Source: Planctomycetota bacterium | Lineage (GTDB): Bacteria > Planctomycetota > JAPUJT01 | DNA: 64,000 bases | Assembly: GCA_027296055.1 (NCBI GenBank) | Contig: JAPUJT010000065.1 | Coordinates: 1-64,000 of the forward strand | Direction: 5' to 3' | In this document: one piece after another, positions 16,736-27,300 of the stretch | How the letters are laid out: each line of letters opens with the position of its first letter | How positions within the stretch are numbered: position 1 is the stretch's first letter | Notes under the pieces: model-generated | Seen by the model: only the letters and a program-made list of their open reading frames with translations | Told to the model about the DNA's origin: nothing | Databases searched by the model: none | Program-made: the position numbers and the translations under genes

Positions 16736-19700
16736 ATGAGAACGAAGGTGCGGCTCGTGATCGTGATCGGCGTCTGCATCTTGGCTTCGGGGCAGGTCTC
16801 CCCGCCCGGCAATCCTCCGGACGGACCGGACGCAGGGGGAGGCGTCCTGGAGGTCGTGCTGACCGGGGCTCCCGTCGTCGACGGCCAGAAGGTCGTGATC
16901 CAGTTTCGCAGCATGGAGGTCTTCGGCATCCGCGGCCCCTGGATCACGGTCCTCGACTCGCCCGACGCCTTCCCCTCCTGGGAGCTCGAGGGCGGGACCA
17001 CCCACGCGCTGAGGCCAGCAAGCCTGCCGCCCGGTCACTACACGCGAATTCGTCTCACCCTGGGGGAGGCGTCTTTCTCCATCCATGGAAAGCCGATGCG
17101 TGTGCAGATCCGCACGGGCAAGCGAGTCGTCGTCCAAATCCCCGGGGGATTCGACGTTCTCGAGGATCAGGTAACCCAGATCCTTCTTGACCTCGATCTC
17201 GACCGCTCGTTCCGATCCAGGATGGGCAGGGGCTGGGGATTTAATCCCCGGTTCCAGATCCTGAGCGTAAACGTGCAGCCACCGTTCAAGGTGGACCCTG
17301 CGACCTTGGACACTCTCCAGCGCCTCGAGTCCCTCTCATCGGAACCGTTGGAGTTCCGGCTGGGGCAAGCCTTCGGTGGGGCCGAGTTCCTCGCAGGCGA
17401 GTGGAGCACCGACCCGAGCCTGCCGGATGCCGGCGCCCGAGCTGTGAACTTCGTAGAGTCTTACCCCGACCTCTGGCGCCTTGACCTGGCGGTGAACGCG
17501 GTGGAGGTGACCTCCGTCCGGGACAGTCGCCCCTTCAGGAATGGCCCGCTCACCAACGTCCGACTCCAGCAGACGTACAAGAGTATCCCGGTCTTCGGCG
17601 CCGACATGGTCGTCCATCTGGAAGGGAACAAGCTTTCCTTCCTGAACGGAACCTTCGTCCCCGACCTGGATCTGGCCACGATTCCCGTGATCACGAAGGA
17701 CGAGGCGAGGGACATCGTGCTGAATGATCTTGACGACCGGTTCCGCCGACTGGAGTCTCTCAGCATCGAGCAGCCGGAACTGCGCATTCTCCACACCTCG
17801 ATACTCGATCGGTTCTCCGATGGGATGGCGCATCTGACCTGGTTCGTCACGGCGCGAACCCTTGGCCCCCCGGGCCACTGGTACTACTTCGTGAACGCCA
17901 GGACGGGGAACATCGTCGCATTCTGGAACCTCGTCGCCGGGGCCCATCCGTCCAAGGTTTACGACGGCCGGGGCAGCTCGTCGTCCGGCGACGACCTGCT
18001 GTGGTTCAAGGATCACGCCAATCAGCAGGGGGCCGGGCCGCTTCAAGATGTGGACTTCCTCAACGACTACGGCGGCATTTACTACAACTACCTCCTGGAC
18101 AATTTCGGCATCGACAGCATCAATGACGGCGGCATGCGCCTCGTGGGCCGCGCCAACGACCCGGCCGCCGGCGCTCTCCAGGCCTGCTGGGACTGCCGGA
18201 ACGACGAGGCGATATTTCTCCCCCAGCTCGTCACCCTGGACGTGGTGGCACACGAGTACACGCACGGGCTCGTGGAAAAGATGGCGGGAGGCCTCACCAC
18301 GGGAGTCCAGGCCCGGACGCTCAACGAGTATCACGCAGACACCTTCGCCGAGTACGTCGATTGCGACACCCCCGGGCCGGAAAACTGCAACTGGAAGGTC
18401 GGGCTGGACACATTCGGCTTCACGACCGGCATCGGCGTGATTCGAGATTTCGCCAACCCCTCGAAGGACCATTGGAGCAATTTCAACTTCTCGGTGACGG
18501 ACCCTTACACGAACATAGGGATCCCCACGAAGGTTGCGTACCTCATCGCAGCGGGCGGGGTACACAACGGGTTCGGCGTCTTCCCCCTGGGCGTCTCACG
18601 CGCCCAGCAGCTCATCTACGCAACGCTCATCGACAGCGGCCTCAGCTCGTCGGCCACCTTCGAGGAGTACCGGGACGTGATGATCTACACCTGCAAGAAG
18701 CTTACCGGGAGCTTCGGGATCACCTCGCTCATGTGCGGGGAGGTCTTCCAGGCCTGGTGCTCGGTCGGTCTCTGCGCCATCACTCAGCCCCTGGCCGGGG
18801 GAGTCAACGAGTCCTCCGACTACTTCGGGTTGTCTCTCGCCACGGGGAACTTCAACGGTGACGCGTATCAGGACCTTGCGATCGGGGCCCCCTATGAGAA
18901 CTACGGGGGGAAGGTCGATACGGGTGTCGTGTTTGTCTTCTACGGCACCAGCCAGGGTCTTCTCTCCAGCTCGTCAGAGATCATCGCCCAAAGCCACGTC
19001 GGTTCGGGAGCGAACGAGACGGGGGATCTGTTCGGGTTTTCTCTCACGTCGGGTGACTACAACAACAACGGGTTCGACGACCTCGCCATCGGCACACCGT
19101 GCGAGGACACAGGCGGCATCTCCGACGTGGGCAAGGTCACGGTCCTGTACGGCTCCAGCCAGGGCCTCCGAAGGAACAACGGCGCCGTGGTCTGGCAACG
19201 TTTCTATCCGAGCACGATCGGTTCGTTGAACGAGACCGGGGACAAGTTCGGATGGTCTCTCGCCACGGGGAAGTTCAATTCGGGCGCCTACGATGATCTG
19301 GCGGTCGGCGCCCCCTACGAGGACGTGGGCAACAAGGTAGACTCGGGATTCGTCGCCGTCCTCTTCGGCGGGGCGGGAGGCCTCAGCACGAACGCGGAAC
19401 GACTCACACAAACACATGTCGGAGGGAAGAACGAGTCGGGGGACATGTTCGGCTTCGCCCTGGCTGCGGGGAACTTCGACGGGGACGCGTACGACGATCT
19501 CGCGATGGGAGGCCCCGGGGAGGACCTGAATGGAGTGCAGAATACCGGGATGGTGAACATCCTGTACGGTGGCAACGGGGGACTCTTGCCGGTCTCGCGT
19601 AAGGAGCGCATCGACCAGAACACCGCCTTCGGGATCAACCAGGCGGGGGACCAATTCTCCCTGACCCTGGCAGCCGGGAACTTCGACGGCGACGCCTGTG

Positions 19701-20191
19701 ATGACCTCGTGGTAGGGGCGCCCTACAAGGATTTCGGAAACAACGGCGATGCCGGCATGGTCTACATCCTCTTCGGGGACCAGGGCCTCTTCCCGGTCAA
19801 GTCAGAGCGGCTGTTTCAGAACAACCTGGGGTCCTCTGCCAGCGAGAGCGGGGATCACTTCACCCATGCTTTAGCCGTCGGGCGCTTCAACTCAGACAGT
19901 TTCGACGATCTAGTCATCGGCGTGCCCTACGAGGACGTCGGTGGGGTGACCAACACCGGCCTGGTGAACGTCATGTTCGGCTCCGCGGCGGGACTCTTTC
20001 CCGTGAGCTCCCAGGGGTTCACGCAAGTCAAGGTGGGAGGCCAGAGCGGGGATTCCGATTATTTCGGGTGGGCCGTGGCGGCAGGGGACTTCGACAACAA
20101 CGGGAAGGATGACATCGCGGCAAGCGCCCCCTGGGAAGACTTCCCAGGAAAAATCAACAACGCGGGCATCGTCTATGTGCGGAAGTATTAG
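16736..20191 (+). CDS. Secreted thermolysin-like (M4) metalloprotease with DUF4382-like and FG-GAP domains
   Basis: 1151 residues from ATG 16736, where the signal peptide VRLVIVIGVCILASG begins and GGAG lies upstream. Order: signal peptide; DUF4382-like beta domain (about 35-180, VLTGAPVVDGQKVVIQF); FTP/propeptide (about 270-420, SFLNGTF and YYFVNARTG); M4 catalytic domain with zinc ligands His506 and His510 (HEYTH) and Glu531 (NEYHADTFAEY), and the usual active-site His in GGVHNGFG. Seven FG-GAP repeats follow from about residue 685, each of the form NE-x-GD-x-FG-x-SLA-x-G-x-F-(N/D), then a DDLA-x-GAPYED segment, probably one seven-bladed propeller with calcium sites. The enzyme should be exported, self-activated and act on extracellular protein, with the propeller for attachment. 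Confidence 0.9.
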   Translation: MRTKVRLVIVIGVCILASGQVSPPGNPPDGPDAGGGVLEVVLTGAPVVDGQKVVIQFRSMEVFGIRGPWITVLDSPDAFPSWELEGGTTHALRPASLPPGHYTRIRLTLGEASFSIHGKPMRVQIRTGKRVVVQIPGGFDVLEDQVTQILLDLDLDRSFRSRMGRGWGFNPRFQILSVNVQPPFKVDPATLDTLQRLESLSSEPLEFRLGQAFGGAEFLAGEWSTDPSLPDAGARAVNFVESYPDLWRLDLAVNAVEVTSVRDSRPFRNGPLTNVRLQQTYKSIPVFGADMVVHLEGNKLSFLNGTFVPDLDLATIPVITKDEARDIVLNDLDDRFRRLESLSIEQPELRILHTSILDRFSDGMAHLTWFVTARTLGPPGHWYYFVNARTGNIVAFWNLVAGAHPSKVYDGRGSSSSGDDLLWFKDHANQQGAGPLQDVDFLNDYGGIYYNYLLDNFGIDSINDGGMRLVGRANDPAAGALQACWDCRNDEAIFLPQLVTLDVVAHEYTHGLVEKMAGGLTTGVQARTLNEYHADTFAEYVDCDTPGPENCNWKVGLDTFGFTTGIGVIRDFANPSKDHWSNFNFSVTDPYTNIGIPTKVAYLIAAGGVHNGFGVFPLGVSRAQQLIYATLIDSGLSSSATFEEYRDVMIYTCKKLTGSFGITSLMCGEVFQAWCSVGLCAITQPLAGGVNESSDYFGLSLATGNFNGDAYQDLAIGAPYENYGGKVDTGVVFVFYGTSQGLLSSSSEIIAQSHVGSGANETGDLFGFSLTSGDYNNNGFDDLAIGTPCEDTGGISDVGKVTVLYGSSQGLRRNNGAVVWQRFYPSTIGSLNETGDKFGWSLATGKFNSGAYDDLAVGAPYEDVGNKVDSGFVAVLFGGAGGLSTNAERLTQTHVGGKNESGDMFGFALAAGNFDGDAYDDLAMGGPGEDLNGVQNTGMVNILYGGNGGLLPVSRKERIDQNTAFGINQAGDQFSLTLAAGNFDGDACDDLVVGAPYKDFGNNGDAGMVYILFGDQGLFPVKSERLFQNNLGSSASESGDHFTHALAVGRFNSDSFDDLVIGVPYEDVGGVTNTGLVNVMFGSAAGLFPVSSQGFTQVKVGGQSGDSDYFGWAVAAGDFDNNGKDDIAASAPWEDFPGKINNAGIVYVRKY

Positions 20192-20216
20192 CTCTCCGAA
20201 AGCGCTATTCGCTATT

Positions 20217-20240
20217 CGCTCTTGATGGGTGCGTAGACGT
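20217..20240 (+). repeat. 24-bp direct repeat, copy 2
   Basis: It differs from 16414-16437 by one base. It follows a small tandem run of GCTATTC and lies between the convergent protease and CBS-protein genes. It is non-coding here. It may mark a duplication that carried the protease gene in. Confidence 0.65.
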
Positions 20241-20256
20241 GACCGAGGAAGTCCGG

Positions 20257-20691
20257 CTAACGGTCTCCCGTGATGTAGTTCTCGAGCTGTTTGATCATGA
20301 ATTCCTGCTCGGAGATGATCGACTTGACGACGTCGCCGATCGAGATGACGCCGATCAGCTTCTTGTTCTCGATCACGGGTAGGTGACGGATGCGCTTGTC
20401 CGTCATGAGGGCCATGCAGTCTTCCACGGACTGCTCGGGGCGGACGTAGAGCACGTGGGAGCTCATGATGTCCCTGACGGGTAAATCCTTGGACGACTTC
20501 CCCTCCAGGATCACCTTTCTGGCGTAGTCTCGTTCGGAGAAGATGCCGACGATATCGTCGGCCTCGAGCACCATCAGCGCTCCGATATTCTTGTCCGCCA
20601 TGAGCTTGAGGGCGTCGTAAACGGTCGTCTCCGGAGGCACCGTCAATACGTCGTGACCCTTGGCTTTCAAGATCTGGCTGACGAAGTCCAT
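20257..20691 (-). CDS. Two-CBS-domain protein
   Basis: 144 residues made of two CBS motifs. The first (VLTVPPETTVYDALKLMADK, then IGALMVLEADDIVGIFSERDY) and the second (VRPEQSVEDCMALMTDK, then IRHLPVIENKKLIGVISIGDVV) are typical, and the last 20 residues form a helix (EQEFMIKQLENYITG). Stand-alone CBS pairs bind adenine nucleotides and sense energy state. The gene follows pntB on the same strand by 77 bp, so regulation linked to the transhydrogenase is possible, but this is inferred from position only. Confidence 0.88.
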   Translation of the reverse strand: MDFVSQILKAKGHDVLTVPPETTVYDALKLMADKNIGALMVLEADDIVGIFSERDYARKVILEGKSSKDLPVRDIMSSHVLYVRPEQSVEDCMALMTDKRIRHLPVIENKKLIGVISIGDVVKSIISEQEFMIKQLENYITGDR

Positions 20692-20768
20692 CGCTCAACT
20701 CCTCCGTGACTACGTCCTGGCGATCGTCCACTCCTCTCCGAGGATCCGGTGTAGGGGTTCCGGGTCTC

Positions 20769-22175
20769 CTAGGTCTCCCTGAGAGCCGCCGTGAGCTCCG
20801 TCGTCATCTTCTTCGCATCTCCGAAGAACATCAGAGTATTGTCCGCGGCGAACAGGGGATTCGCTATGCCGGCGAATCCCGGGCTGAGACTTCGCTTGAG
20901 GATGACGACGGATCGCGCCTGATCGACATCCAGGATTGGCATCCCCGCGATCGGGATCGACGGATCGGCACTCCGTGCGAGGGGGTTCACCACGTCGTTC
21001 GCCCCGACGACAAGCACGACATCCGTCTGGCTGAACGTCGGATTGATCTCGTCCATCTCCTTCAGCTTGTCGTAGGGGACGTTCGCGTCCGCCAGGAGGA
21101 CGTTCATGTGTCCCGGCATACGTCCGGCAACGGGGTGGATGGCGAACTCCACCTCGACACCCTTGGATTCGAGCAGGTTTGCCAGATCCTGGATCGCGTG
21201 CTGGGCCTGGGCAACCGCCATCCCGTAGCCGGGAGCGATCACCACCCGCCGGGCGCCGTCCATCAGCATCGCCACCTCCTCCGCAGAGGCGGACTTCACC
21301 TTCCCCGCGTAGATGTCCTCGCTTTCGTCGACGCTGGCCACGGCCGCCCCCACGCCGGCGAACATGACATTGAGAAGGGAGCGGTTCATCGCCTTGCACA
21401 TGAGTGCGGTGAGGATGAAGCCTGCCGCGCCGACCAGGGAGCCGGCGATGATGAGAACGCTGTTATTGAGGACCCATCCGTGCCCCGCCGCAGCGAGGCC
21501 CGAGTACGCATTCAGCAGCGAGATCACCACCGGCATGTCCGCCCCGCCGATCGGGATCACTAGCAGAACGCCCAGGACGGACGCGACGAAGGTCAGCGCC
21601 CAGAAGGCGAACGACCCGGATGGATCAGCGATGAACCAGGCCGTCAGGCCGATGCAGATCACGGCCAGGGTGATGTTGATCAGGTGTCGACCCGGAATGA
21701 GGACGGGCTTTTCGCTGAGCAGCCCCTGCAGTTTGCCGAAGGCGACGGCGCTGCCGGTCAGAGAGACGCCCCCGATCAGGCCGGCCATCGCGGCGGACGA
21801 GGTGAACTGGAGGCCGATATGCTCGATCCACTCTCCCGTGAGGGCCTCCTCGAACGCGGCCCCGACGGCAAGCGCCGAGGCGCCTCCCCCGAAGCCGTTG
21901 AATACGGCAATCACCTGTGGAATCGCGTTCATGGAGACGCGGTAGGCCATGACCCCTCCGACGAGCCCCCCGACGACGAAGCCCGCGATGATCACCGGGA
22001 AGCTGATGATGCGGTGATCCATCAGGGTGACGACGATGGCGATGAGCATGCCGAGCGACGCCAGGAGGTTTCCGCGGACTGCCGTCCGGGGATGCGACAG
22101 ACCCTTCAGGCCGAAGATGAAGAGGACGGCGGCGAGCAGGTAGACGAGCTTGATGAAGGCTTCTTCTCTCGGCAT
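20769..22175 (-). CDS. pntB: Proton-translocating NAD(P) transhydrogenase, beta subunit
   Basis: 468 residues, close to the usual ~460. About nine membrane segments (YLLAAVLFIFGLKGLSH, LGMLIAIVVTLM, VIIAGFVVGGLVGGVMAY and others) precede the cytosolic NADP-binding domain III, which is marked by VVIAPGYGMAVAQAQHA, RMPGHMNVLLADANVPYD and VLVVGANDVVNP. The subunit couples hydride transfer from NADH to NADP with proton entry, supplying NADPH. It is the last of three genes, 6 bp after pntAB. No missing motif is seen. Confidence 0.96.
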   Translation of the reverse strand: MPREEAFIKLVYLLAAVLFIFGLKGLSHPRTAVRGNLLASLGMLIAIVVTLMDHRIISFPVIIAGFVVGGLVGGVMAYRVSMNAIPQVIAVFNGFGGGASALAVGAAFEEALTGEWIEHIGLQFTSSAAMAGLIGGVSLTGSAVAFGKLQGLLSEKPVLIPGRHLINITLAVICIGLTAWFIADPSGSFAFWALTFVASVLGVLLVIPIGGADMPVVISLLNAYSGLAAAGHGWVLNNSVLIIAGSLVGAAGFILTALMCKAMNRSLLNVMFAGVGAAVASVDESEDIYAGKVKSASAEEVAMLMDGARRVVIAPGYGMAVAQAQHAIQDLANLLESKGVEVEFAIHPVAGRMPGHMNVLLADANVPYDKLKEMDEINPTFSQTDVVLVVGANDVVNPLARSADPSIPIAGMPILDVDQARSVVILKRSLSPGFAGIANPLFAADNTLMFFGDAKKMTTELTAALRET

Positions 22176-22181
22176 GTTTAC

Positions 22182-22463
22182 CTAATCCTTCCGGCGGAAC
22201 ATGTCGAGCATCCGGTGCGTGACGAGGAATCCGCCCACGACATTCGCCGTGGCCATCGTCACCGCAAGGAACCCGAGGACCGTGGTCAGCCACGTCAACC
22301 CGGCGCCCGTCGTGATCAATGTCCCCACGAGCGTTACGCCGGAGATGGCGTTTGCCCCGGACATGAGCGGGGTGTGCAAGAGGGGGGGCACCTTGGTGAT
22401 CACCTCGAAGCCGAGGAAGAGGGCCAGCACGAATATCGTCAGGGCCGCTACGAAGATCTCCAT
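22182..22463 (-). CDS. pntAB: NAD(P) transhydrogenase alpha subunit, membrane part
   Basis: 93 residues, the small membrane domain II that in many bacteria is a separate gene. Three hydrophobic helices are seen: FVAALTIFVLALFLGFEVI, GVTLVGTLITTGAGL and TWLTTVLGFLAVTMATANVV. The conserved segment PLLHTPLMSGANAISGV is intact. Its ATG overlaps the stop of the upstream gene (ATGA at 22463), so translation is probably coupled. Confidence 0.95.
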   Translation of the reverse strand: MEIFVAALTIFVLALFLGFEVITKVPPLLHTPLMSGANAISGVTLVGTLITTGAGLTWLTTVLGFLAVTMATANVVGGFLVTHRMLDMFRRKD

Positions 22464-23653
22464 CAGCTACCGCTCCCTTCGGCGGTGGTCGGGGCGGCTG
22501 CGGGCAGCCCCAGAAGCTCGCGTACCCGAGCATTGACCACCTCTCCCTCGTGCGTGAGCAGGGTGTCCCGGATGATCTCGTCCTCCCGGTCCAGATGGAG
22601 CTCGCCATCCTTGACGAGAAGATCGAGGAAGGATGTGACGTTCTTGGAGTACATCTGGCTCGCGTGATACGGGATAGATGAGGGGAGGTTCAAGGGGCCC
22701 ATCAGCGTCACGCCGTGGACTTCCACCGTCTCCCCCGCCTTGGTGAGCTCGCAGTTTCCGCCTCCCTCGGCGGCCAGATCCACGATGATAGAGCCGGGGC
22801 GCATTCCCTTGACCATCTCTTCGGTGACGAGGATCGGAGATTTCTTTCCGGGGATCGCGGCGGTGGTGATGACCACGTCGCTCTCGGCAACGACGGACGT
22901 CATCATCTTCCGCTGGCGGCTGTAGAATTCCTCCCCCATCGCCTTGGCGTAACCTCCGGCCCCCTCCGCCTCCTTGGTCTGAAGCTCGAGCACCAGAAAC
23001 TTCGCGCCGAGGCTCTCCACCTGCTCCTTGACCACCGGCCGGACGTCGTAGGATTGCACGACGCCGCCCAGGCGACGGGCGGTGGCGATCGCCTGGAGAC
23101 CGGCCACGCCGGCGCCCACGACGAAGACCCGGGCCGGCGCGATCGTGCCCGCGGCCGTGATCATCATCGGGAACATCTTCTTCAAGGCCCCGGCGGCCAT
23201 GAGGACCGCCTTGTAGCCGGCGATCGTGGCCATCGAGCTCAGGACATCCATCGGTTGCGCGCGGCTGATGCGAGGGAGTAGCTCGAGTGCGAAAGAGGTC
23301 GCTCCCGCCTTGGCAAGCTTCTTGGCAGATTCGGGAGCTCCCAGGGGGTTCAGGAGACCGATCAAGACCTGGCCGGACTGCAGCTTCTTCAGGTCGGCCC
23401 TGCCGTTGCCCGCCTTGCCGCCGAGGACGTGCACACGGAGGACGACCTTGGCCTTGGAGAAAATCTCGGACGCATCCGGGACTAGGCGTGCCCCCTGCTC
23501 CTTGTATGTGGCGTCGGGGTACCCTGCCTTGCTACCCGCCCCCTCCTCCACGAGGATCTCCATGCCCGCCTTCGTGAGCTTCGAGACGAACGAGGGCACC
23601 AGAGCCACCCGGCGCTCATCCGGATACGTCTCGGTAGGCACACCGATGATCAT
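22463..23653 (-). CDS. pntAA: NAD(P) transhydrogenase alpha subunit, NAD-binding part
   Basis: 396 residues. It opens with MIIGVPTETYPDERRVALVP, as alanine dehydrogenase/PntAA proteins do. The Rossmann glycine motif is VFVVGAGVAGLQAI, followed by YDVRPVVKEQVESLGAKFL and the dI signature VITTAAIPGKKSP. The C-terminus ends soon after domain I, matching the split form with separate pntAB and pntB genes. It is the first gene of the operon. The upstream gap (23654-23833) separates it from the delta-60 fragment. Confidence 0.96.
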   Translation of the reverse strand: MIIGVPTETYPDERRVALVPSFVSKLTKAGMEILVEEGAGSKAGYPDATYKEQGARLVPDASEIFSKAKVVLRVHVLGGKAGNGRADLKKLQSGQVLIGLLNPLGAPESAKKLAKAGATSFALELLPRISRAQPMDVLSSMATIAGYKAVLMAAGALKKMFPMMITAAGTIAPARVFVVGAGVAGLQAIATARRLGGVVQSYDVRPVVKEQVESLGAKFLVLELQTKEAEGAGGYAKAMGEEFYSRQRKMMTSVVAESDVVITTAAIPGKKSPILVTEEMVKGMRPGSIIVDLAAEGGGNCELTKAGETVEVHGVTLMGPLNLPSSIPYHASQMYSKNVTSFLDLLVKDGELHLDREDEIIRDTLLTHEGEVVNARVRELLGLPAAAPTTAEGSGS

Positions 23654-23833
23654 GCGGACTCCCCGATTGCGTGGTTCCTGCGTGAGCAGAGAGGAAAATC
23701 AGGAGAGAAGAATTAACACACCCGCGGGCCGAGCGCAAGGGGGGAATCTTCAGAGGAAGACGGTGGACGGATGCTGGACCTGGACTCTCGAACCTAGGCT
23801 TTGACGGGCAGAATCGGGGAGCTGATCACATCG

Positions 23834-24097
23834 CTACTCGCATTGCCAGATGGCGAGGTCGTCGAACGTGACCGCGCCGACGCTTTGCCCACCCACCAGG
23901 ATTCTGCCAGACCCATCCGTCACGATAGAGTTGCCGATGTCGAAGCCCATTCCTCCTGCCGCATCGTCATGAGTAACCCATCCTTGCCCGTTGAAAGTCG
24001 TGTCTAGCGAGCCGTTCGCGGCGAGTCGCCAGATCGCCATGTCGAGAAATCCTACGCCGGCGGTACGGCCTGCCGCCAAGATCCGCCCCTCGGCCAT
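23834..24097 (-). pseudogene. Fragment of a delta-60 repeat protein
   Basis: 87 residues hold about one and a half delta-60 repeats (GRILAAGRT; LDTTFNGQGWVTHDDAAGG; GNSIVTDGSGRILVGGQS), ending DDLAIWQCE. There is no signal peptide, and the frame starts in the middle of a repeat. The complete protein encoded just upstream (24335-27361) ends in a very similar way (GRILVTGQSSGAV and DMVVWRIH). This is probably the surviving 3' end of a duplicated gene. The 237 bp between the two, checked on both strands, hold nothing recognisable. Confidence 0.6.
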
Positions 24098-24334
24098 GGC
24101 TCGAAGTACTGCCGGAGTAACATAGAATCTGGTATCACTATCGGGGGCGGGTCAGTATCCCCTGTTTGATCTAAGATCTCGTACGGAAAGGAAATGCGTG
24201 CACGACGAGGAACCCTGCCCCGGCACGGGGCCCCGGCCGGCGTCATTTCCGGGCGACAGCTTAACCGGCCCGGTGTGGATGAGTCAAGATGGGACAGGGC
24301 TTGGAGATAAGACGTGTTTGGGCGCCGCCAGATC

Positions 24335-27300
24335 TCAGTGGATTCGCCACACCACCATGTCGCTGCTTACCGCCCCGCTGCTCTGACCCGTGACGAGTAT
24401 GCGGCCGGTTGTGTCAAGGGTGAGTGCCAAGGCGAAATCGACGGACCCCGACGTGCCCGCAGCCCCGTCGTGCGAGAGGACACCTCCGACGCCGAACGTG
24501 AGATCCCGATTGCCGGATGAGTCGAATCGCCAGACCACCATGTCGTTCGCGCTCACGCCCGCTACGAGGATCCTCCCCATCTTGTCAATGAGGACGTCAG
24601 ATCCGGAATCCCTGCTGCCGAAGGGGCCGGCCGCGCCGTCGTCGGAGACAACGCCGCCGAGACCGAAGGCCGGATCCGGGAACCCGCCGGTGCCGTATTT
24701 CCAGAGGACCATGTCCTCCCGGTTGATCAGCGTGCCTTGGCTCTGGCCGGTCACGATGAGACTACCCGTCGAGTCGACGGCGACACCAAATCCTGCGTCT
24801 CTGCCGCTGCCCCCGGCAGCGCCGTTATGAGACACGATGCCAGTCAGGTCTGGGCCGAAGAGGAGATCCAGCGAGCCCGACGGCCTCAACCTGCCCAGGA
24901 ACATGTCGAATCCATTTAATCCGGGACCCTGGCTCTCGCCCGTCACATAGAGGCCGATCGTCGGATCCGCTCCGAGTCCCCAGGCGAGATCATCTCCTGC
25001 GCCCCCCGCAGCATTTCTCACGACGACAACCCCGCTGGAACCGAACGAGGAATCGAGAACGCCGAATTCGTCCACCTTCAATATCGCAGCATACACGATG
25101 CCAAACCCCGCTTCGCTGGAACCCGCGGCGACGAAGCCGTTCCCGACGTCGAGAATCGCCGTTCCTTGGTCGTTGCCCCCGCCGCCCGCCAGGTTGTTGA
25201 AGAAGGCCAGGCCGGGGGGGCTGCCGAAGGAGACGTAGGCTGTTCCGTCCGGATTGTATGCCCATATCGCGAGTGCGACATTCGAGAGGAGCAGATTCGG
25301 AGTTTGACCCACCAGATAGATCCGGTCCGAGGCGTTGATCACGATACTCCGCCCGATATCATCGCCCGACCCTCCAAGCGGATTGTTTTCGACAACGATA
25401 CCTCCTGTCGCCCCGCTGCCGAACGAAGAATCCAGGGTCCCGTCATCGTTGAACACCCAGAGAGCCATGGCCAGATCGGCCCCGGCCCCTGCCCGGCTAG
25501 ATCCCGTGACCAGGATCCTACCAGTGCTGTCGGTCGAGATATCGTAGCCGGTGTCATCCTGTCCCCCCGCCGCCCCCGTCAGGGATACCCATCCCTGGCC
25601 GTTGAATGATGGATCTAGGGCGCCCACGATGTCGTAAGCGAACCCCCCGAGGACCTGACACACTCCTCCGGTGGCGTTCATCACGTCCACATCGGCGGGA
25701 CCGAACATCGCCCCCGGAGGCGTCGTGCAGACGATCAGGGTATCGGTCGAGGAGGGATCGATCGTCGCCGGCAGGCCGCCGAAGAGCACCATCGGAAACT
25801 GCGGAGGGGAGCCGAATCCCGTTCCGCCGATCATGACCGTCGTTCCCCCGCTTATGGTCCCGATGAGTGGACTGATCGAGAGAATCGTGCAGTTGACGAT
25901 AGGCAGGTACTCGTACGCGTTGGTGGCGGTCGCCTGCTGGGCGGCCGCCCCCGCCGTCACCACAACGTCCACCAGCCCTTCCGAGGGGGCCGCCGGTGTG
26001 TCCGCCGTGATGGTGCTCGCATCGACGGGTACGATATTGGTTGCGTCCAGGCCGCCGAACTGGACCGCCGTCGGCGGCGTCACGGTGAAGTCGTCGATGA
26101 AGTCCTGCGTGGTGATCGTTACGGTTTCCCCGCCCGGGATGAACCCCTGGGTCGGCGATACGGCCGTGATAGTGGGACAGAAGACGTACTCGAAGCCGTT
26201 CGGCAGGAAGCAGGTCGTGCTCATGCTGGTGACCACGACGTCCGCGAACCCGACGGTTCCGGCGGGCGTCACGAAGGTGATGGTTGTCGCGTTTACATAG
26301 GTCACGCTCGTACCGGAGCTGCCCCCGCAATCCACGGTCGTTCCCGGATCGTTTTCGAAATCCATCCCGGTGATCGTCACGGTGGTTCCTCCGGACCGGC
26401 ATCCCATGTTCGGCGTCACCGACGATATCGAGCAGTTCGGTCCGGGCGGTACATAGTTGAAGCCGCCCGCCAGGGTCGCCTGATCTCCGCTCTGAGCGAT
26501 CACAAGGACGTCGACGAACCCCAGGGACACGACCGAAGGCGTCGTGACGGTGAACTCGGTCGTCGAGACACCTGTGATGTTGCTAGCGTCCACTCCGTCG
26601 AACCGCACGATGGACGGCGGGCTCGACAAGAAATCGTCGAATATGAAATTGGTCGTGCCAATCTGGACGAGATCGCCCCCGCTCTGTGTCCCCTGATTCG
26701 GGACGACGCTCGTGATCCGCGGGAGGGGATCGATCTCGAGACAGCCGTAGACGTTGTTCGATACGGATACGCTGGCGGTGTTGCCTCCCACCGTCGCCAC
26801 AAAATCCGACCCGTCCCAAAGGTCCGCGCAGAATTCATCGAACGACATCACCGTGGGGTCGAAGTCGTAGACCAGGAGCCAGTGCCGCGGAACTCCCACC
26901 GAAATGGTGACCGCCGGGGAGAGCGTGAACGTGACGTCGCCGTCGTCGCCCGAGTACTGGCGAGGGCCACCGAGCAGGGCGTCGCCTGCATCGAGGGCTC
27001 CGTCGCCATTCACATCGTCGTACAGATTGACCTGGGTCACCCCGGCGATGGAATCGTCGCCGCATCCGCCTGCGTGAAAGGTTACGGTCGAGACGTCGAC
27101 GTCCTGGCTGCTGGCCGTGAGCATGATCTGAAACAACTCTACGTCGACGTCCCCAGGGAAGGCGATCAGACCGTTCGGGTCCTGCCCGGGATTGTTGGCG
27201 CCGTTCGAGACGCGCAGGTCAGACGACCCTCCGCCCCCTCCGCCGCCGCCTCCCCCGCCCGACGCTGCGATGGCGGCCACCCCGATCCAGACGGTCGGGG

